Shown here: positions 33,111 through 37,572 of the stretch, piece by piece | Layout: every line of letters begins with the position of its first letter | Position numbering within the stretch: the stretch's first letter is position 1 | Assembly (NCBI GenBank): GCA_036897525.1 | Contig: JAYMTJ010000086.1 | Coordinates: forward strand, 1 to 37,572 | From: Pelargonium x hortorum | Lineage: Eukaryota; Streptophyta; Magnoliopsida; Geraniales; Geraniaceae | Reading direction: 5' to 3' | Length of the DNA: 37,572 nt | Made by a program: the position numbers and the translations under genes | The notes under the pieces: generated by a model | The model's database searches: none | Told to the model about the DNA's origin: nothing | The model's input: only the letters and a program-made list of their open reading frames with translations

Positions 33111-35640
33111 GTAGGTGATCCCTCGTGTAACTAGTAATATAGTCTTTATTTCTTAGATTAGCAAATAGAAAAACAACTAACTTTTCTGATTAAGTCGCAA
33201 ATAAGCAGGTAAAAAAGGGGCAAAAGTGGGCTCTCTCATACAATTTTTTTTTTGTATTTTAAGGGATGCTGTACTGAGTAGCATAGGTTTGACAAAGTTT
33301 TCACATGCAATCCAAGGACTCCTTCGTAGGGGCGGGTTGGCGGTAAAGCAAAACAAAGAATACGGTGTATGAAAGTAGGATCTTGTGTCCTTCCGAAATT
33401 CTGAAAGAAATGAAATATAGGATAGAAGATTTCCATAGCCCGGGTTAGTTTGACTTACAATGACTTAGGATTGCCCATGAAGGAAACATAAGACAGAATT
33501 CCTGTTCTAATTTTAGGTGCAAAGAAGTAAGCAAGACAGAGGGAGACAACCTGTATGTACTACTCATAGTATTTCCCTATTCACAAGATCAATTTGCCTT
33601 TGATTTCTTTCGTTTATTTCTAGGCCTGCGATGAGAAAGCTGCTCGTAATTAATTAATAATTAGAATAGAACCCCTTATATTGGAAGGTAAGACCCCACA
33701 TTTCAATTCAAAAAGTAGCAGACTGCTATCATTAACTAGACCTTCAGCGACTACTGAGACTGCTTTCACAAACTCCTGCTATCACGAACAACCAAGATCT
33801 AACTAATTCAAATAAAGCCATTTCAACTAATACTGGAATACTACCTCATTCTATTGCCTGCTAATTAGGGATTATCTATAAACAGTGACTCTATCTTACT
33901 ACAAATAGACTAACTCTATTATCTAAGTGATTATGAGACCTAAAAAGTGCCCCATCTTTCACTGACTTAAATTCTTCTTCATAATCAAAACTTGTTTCTT
34001 AAAGGACAAGAGAAATGTCCCTTACTAGAGAGCTCCTATACACCAGAGTCTTAAGCTGCCCTGAAGCTCTTGTCTAGATCCTGTTTTTTTAATCTATCTA
34101 ATCTAAGTGATATTTAGATTGAATAATTAGTCATTAAAGAAAGGGTATTTGCTTGTTATTTTGGAAATAAGTTTAACTTTTTCAAGAGATTCTAAAATGT
34201 ATAAGAGAGAGATATTCGAATCTAAAGAGGGATTCCGCATACTAAAACTAGCTAAGGTTCCTTCATTTGATGAGATAATCTAGGATTCTGATCTAGGTTT
34301 TGCTTTTAAGAAATTGCTATGTAAGATAGAAGGAGTAACGAGGGCAGAAGCGCGAATACTTTAGTCGGTTACTATAAACTATAACAGGAAGTTACGAGAA
34401 GAAAAAAACAAAGCCTTTTTCTTTAACGAGATGCTTCATCACATCTAGATAAAAGTAGGTAAAAGAATCTCCCATTCACCAGTTTTTTTCTTTTATAAAC
34501 TAATCCAGAATCAGAGAATCTTATACTTAGAACTTTCCTTTCTTTATTTTATAAGGAGTACTCCTAGATTTGGAGCTTTTCTGTTACTTAGTGCCGATTG
34601 CTACTACAAAAGGGCTATCATTTATAGTCTAAAATTCAGGTATATCCAGAGCGCGAGCTCCAAAAATATTATTTAGAGATACTCGGCTATAAGGGCATTA
34701 ACTAAGAATTCGAAATACTGGCCTGAAATTTATACAGAAATATGCTGAATTACCTTTCATTAGCTTCGTTAATAGAGGAGAGGATAGTCCGGGGTGTGGC
34801 TTTTTAAGAAAATGCTTTACCAACAGCTCACATTTAGAAAACTCGTGATAAAACTAAGAAAGACTAGCCCCGCGTAGCTTAGTAATACCGTGGTTTAAGG
34901 GTACTTTTAAGGGTTCTTTTTATTTGAAAACTAGCTTTTAGAGATTTAGAGGCCCTCTTAATGTAATGAGGACTTTTGCTATTTGGTTTTTTCAAGTTCA
35001 AGCTATTTGAGTTGTTACTCCTTCATAACTGTGATATTCCGATTTTTAGGAGGAGGCTTTTGAAGCTACATAACATAATACTCCGGCCTTTTCCATTTAG
35101 AATTTGTCCTACTTATATCTATTGCACATGAGCTTACTTTTTTTTTTGAACTAGGCGCGTAGGCGTCAGTACCTTTTGGCTTGCAGTAGGTTAATACCCT
35201 CATAAAGGAATGCGAATTCTGTATATCACAAAAAAAGTGTTGTAATATTGAATTATTTCTTTTTTAGGAAAGGAAAAGTAGCTAAAAAGAAGTTAAATAC
35301 TGTATAGTATCGACTACTTATTCTATTACCTAGAACTAGATATTGCGACTGCTTAAGAAAAAACCATCCATATCCTGGAATCCTGAGATTGGCCCAAATA
35401 AAATGATCTGTACTTTACTACGTAAAAAGTTTGAGCATTCAATCATACTTACTAGTACCAATATCCGTGCTTCATGATGCCTCAACAGTCAGTCTTACAA
35501 ACTTAACTAGGGAGAAAAGCGTAGCATTCTAAGTGATTTCGTTTCGATTAGGAGTTTTGTTAAAAGTCTTAGTTTTTTTCCAATTCTGCTTTCTTGAGAA
35601 GTCCTGTAGTTGCTCTGTAGTCTAATACGGGAGGGAGGTC
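33111..35640. other. gene-free block, nothing recognised
   Basis: It has a T10 run at 33244-33253 and scattered homopolymers. No repeat family member was matched. The 66-codon minus-strand frame 33236-33436 is unremarkable. Confidence 0.55.
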
Positions 35641-35680
35641 CCATCAAAGCAAAGAACACCAAATCCTGGGTTCCATTTAT

Positions 35681-35830
35681 ACTTTATCTGCCGGCGTAGT
35701 CAGTTACTGTTTACGCTCGCTTTCCAAGAACACAAGAATACATTTAAGCCTCTCCTTTAGCTGGGTTTGAAAGACAGCAAGGACTGCTATAACAACAGCA
35801 CTAGCAAGAATTAGAGGATTTAGAGGGTCC
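35681..35830 (+). repeat. interspersed repeat R5, copy 2
   Basis: tatctgccggcgtagt at the left and agaattagaggatttagag at 35808-35826 match the two anchors of copy 1 (18818-18930) in order. Spacing between anchors is about 126 bp here and 87 bp there. Confidence 0.6.
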
Positions 35831-36688
35831 AAAGGAACTTGCTTTCTGTATCCCTTCATACTCTTGATACCTACTACAATAAGATAATAAGAGTTAACAC
35901 AGTTATCAATTAAGAAAAGAAAAGCAATCCACTGTGTAGTCTAAAAAGTCTTACTCTGCATTCATAGAGATTTTGAAAAGGATCCGTTTGCATATAGTTT
36001 TGCTCCCTGTCAAAAACTGATATTGCAATTATAGGGGAATTCTAAGAGTCTCTTGTATATAAGCAGCCCCCTTAAGTAAGGGAAATGCTCTCGCTCTCGG
36101 AATGTATATCTCAGCACTGGTGTCTAGAACTTAAGTTCATCTTCATTCTAAGGTGTAGTCGAACTAAAGGAATCAATCCTAAAAGTGCAAGTTTTTTTTT
36201 TGTACCGGCAAGACCTAATCAAAGGAATTTAACCAGTTGTCAATTATAGGACTCAACCTGATTTTTTTGCATTCCTCTAATTATAAGGTAACACAAACAA
36301 AAGACTAATTAATACAATTCTAGCATCACAATATAGGGTTGTCCCGCTTTGTCTTTGGAGAAATCCTATACTATATATTCATTCAGCATCTGAGGCCAAA
36401 ATTGTACCAAAAAAAGCTGCTGAACTAAGTAAGAAAAGGATTTGGCTAAAAGAATGAAATCTTTTACTATACTCTTTCTTACCTACAGTCACTTTAAATG
36501 CACACAAATTTTCCTAGACCCGAAGCAGTAAATTAGCAGAGCTATTATTAACTCTCTAGTATTGTTAATACTATGATTAACTATAATTGACCACTACAAA
36601 AAGTACAGGTTAGCTTCAAAAAGGCTCCTCCTACAGGTACTAACTCCAACTCTTCTAATTCTAAGAGGTATAGCTAAACAACAAAAAG

Positions 36689-36705
36689 AAGTAAGTCAAG
36701 AACAA
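36689..36705 (+). repeat. 17-bp word shared with 3194-3210
   Basis: It matches with one mismatch; no extension of homology could be established. Confidence 0.3.
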
Positions 36706-37572
36706 AGAAGTCTAAGTCAGTTGGTGGGTTATCTAATGTGTGGGTATGTATACTATAAGGTTTATCTCCACCCTAGCGATAAGAGCCAGAGGGCAAGAGG
36801 AATTATCCCTTCAAAATAAAGTAAGACGCAATCAATCTAAATCTATAAGAATTAAACTATAATGGAATCATTTAGTTGGACTAGACTAACCCTTTACCAT
36901 TATGAATTTAGCTATAAGTTCAGATATTCTTTAAAACAGAAGGACACAAAAACGGGATTTTACTATAATATAATAATGAACCTATTTTACTGTATATCAA
37001 GGCTTCACTTAAGAAGTAATAGTTTCCGACTCTTTCTTGCTTATCTAGTACTGATATTCTTCCTAAGACTTCCAGTCATATGCATAGGGAACACCTGACT
37101 GGAACTCGTAGTATTCGAGCCACTATAGGTTTTGTTCTAATTTGGTCCTAATTTTAAACTGTAGATCAGTTTTACTTGAGAAATTAAAGAACTAGCAAGG
37201 AATTTTGTTTTTATTAAGGCTTTTCCAGGACAGGGCTTAAAAAAAAGGTTTTTCGGAACAAGTGAATAAGATTTTCTAGACAAGGAGGTTCTCTTCATTT
37301 CATCATAGGGTTTTTGGATGATACAACGTATAACAAAACTACCCTAATTTAATTTAACTTACTCAAAGAGATAGAACAGGCGTAAAAACACAGCTTTCCG
37401 GTGGGATGGGCTCAAGGTTCTTGATTATTGAACGGGAAAATCGGGTTTTTAGTTAAATACGTGTTGTCCAACCTTATATTTCAACTCACACTATATAAAA
37501 GTCTTAAATAAAACCTTGTTAGACATAAAGTTGAACCCCCTCTTAGCAATCCTAGACTACGTATTTTATACT

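Larger units (their letters stand above)
35641..37572. other. gene-free block with R5 copy 2
   Basis: R5 copy 2 is at 35681-35830 and a 17-bp word at 36689-36705 matches 3194. Near 37097, gactggaactcgtagtattcgagcc-like sequence recalls one R2 unit but lacks the paired unit. The 78-codon ATG frame 36862-37098 has no recognisable domain. Confidence 0.55.

Noticed and set aside
36862-37098. 78-codon ATG frame with a hydrophobic C-terminal half
   Set aside because: Hydrophobic composition is expected from AT-rich DNA; no motif or homologue is recognised.
37097-37122. Possible third R2 unit (gactggaactcgtagtattc)
   Set aside because: Only one unit is present and similarity is limited to about 20 bases with gaps.
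1-37572. Retroelements, LTRs, group I/II introns, CRISPR arrays
   Set aside because: No long terminal repeats, coding domains, intron domain V-like hairpin, or regularly spaced repeats were seen on either strand.

Overview
This 37.6 kb window looks like eukaryotic non-coding DNA. It is AT-rich (roughly 35-37% G+C, estimated by eye on sampled lines) and I find no convincing protein-coding gene. The longest open frame is 111 codons. A random sequence of this composition and length should give one or two frames that long, and roughly the observed number of 60-codon frames. I see no rRNA, intact tRNA, CRISPR array, insertion sequence, transposase, reverse transcriptase or capsid gene, and no long microsatellite. 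The organism cannot be fixed from the sequence. Possible sources are the expanded spacer of a very large organellar genome (for example a plant or algal mitochondrion) or an intergenic stretch of an AT-rich nuclear genome. Missing microsatellites and many short homopolymer runs lean to the first. Pol III-like internal box A/box B pairs and low CpG in three sampled blocks lean to the second.

The content is old, diverged repeats and transfer-RNA debris. The best tRNA relic is a 72-nt cloverleaf-like sequence on the minus strand at 9551-9622. It keeps nearly all invariant tRNA bases and a perfect anticodon stem. Three further near-consensus T-arm/box B sequences lie on the plus strand, near 8656, 9826 and 27255, each with a box A-like stretch about 45-51 nt upstream. 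A dimeric element with a T-arm-like core occurs twice in full (12010-12145 and 30290-30420).

At least six families of interspersed repeats can be aligned by eye. One (R1) has three copies, at 13535, 26090 and 32239. In two places the dimeric element is followed 1.5-1.95 kb downstream by an R1 copy, in the same order and orientation, which suggests an ancient segmental duplication now mostly eroded. Small tandem duplications (8-16 bp units) are scattered throughout.

Layout: 1-7700, gene-free, with a few repeat fragments. 7700-9900, an A+C-rich tract and a cluster of tRNA-like relics. 9900-14700, repeats including the first dimer + R1 pair. 15060-17900, plain AT-rich sequence. 17900-20000, several repeat fragments and micro-tandems. 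20000-22860, mostly plain. 22860-27290, repeats, a local duplication cluster and the second R1 copy. 27290-29690, plain with one strong hairpin. 29690-33110, the second dimer + R1 pair and two strand-skewed blocks. 33110-37572, mixed, with two more repeat partners. Coding-strand logic, operons and pathways do not apply here.
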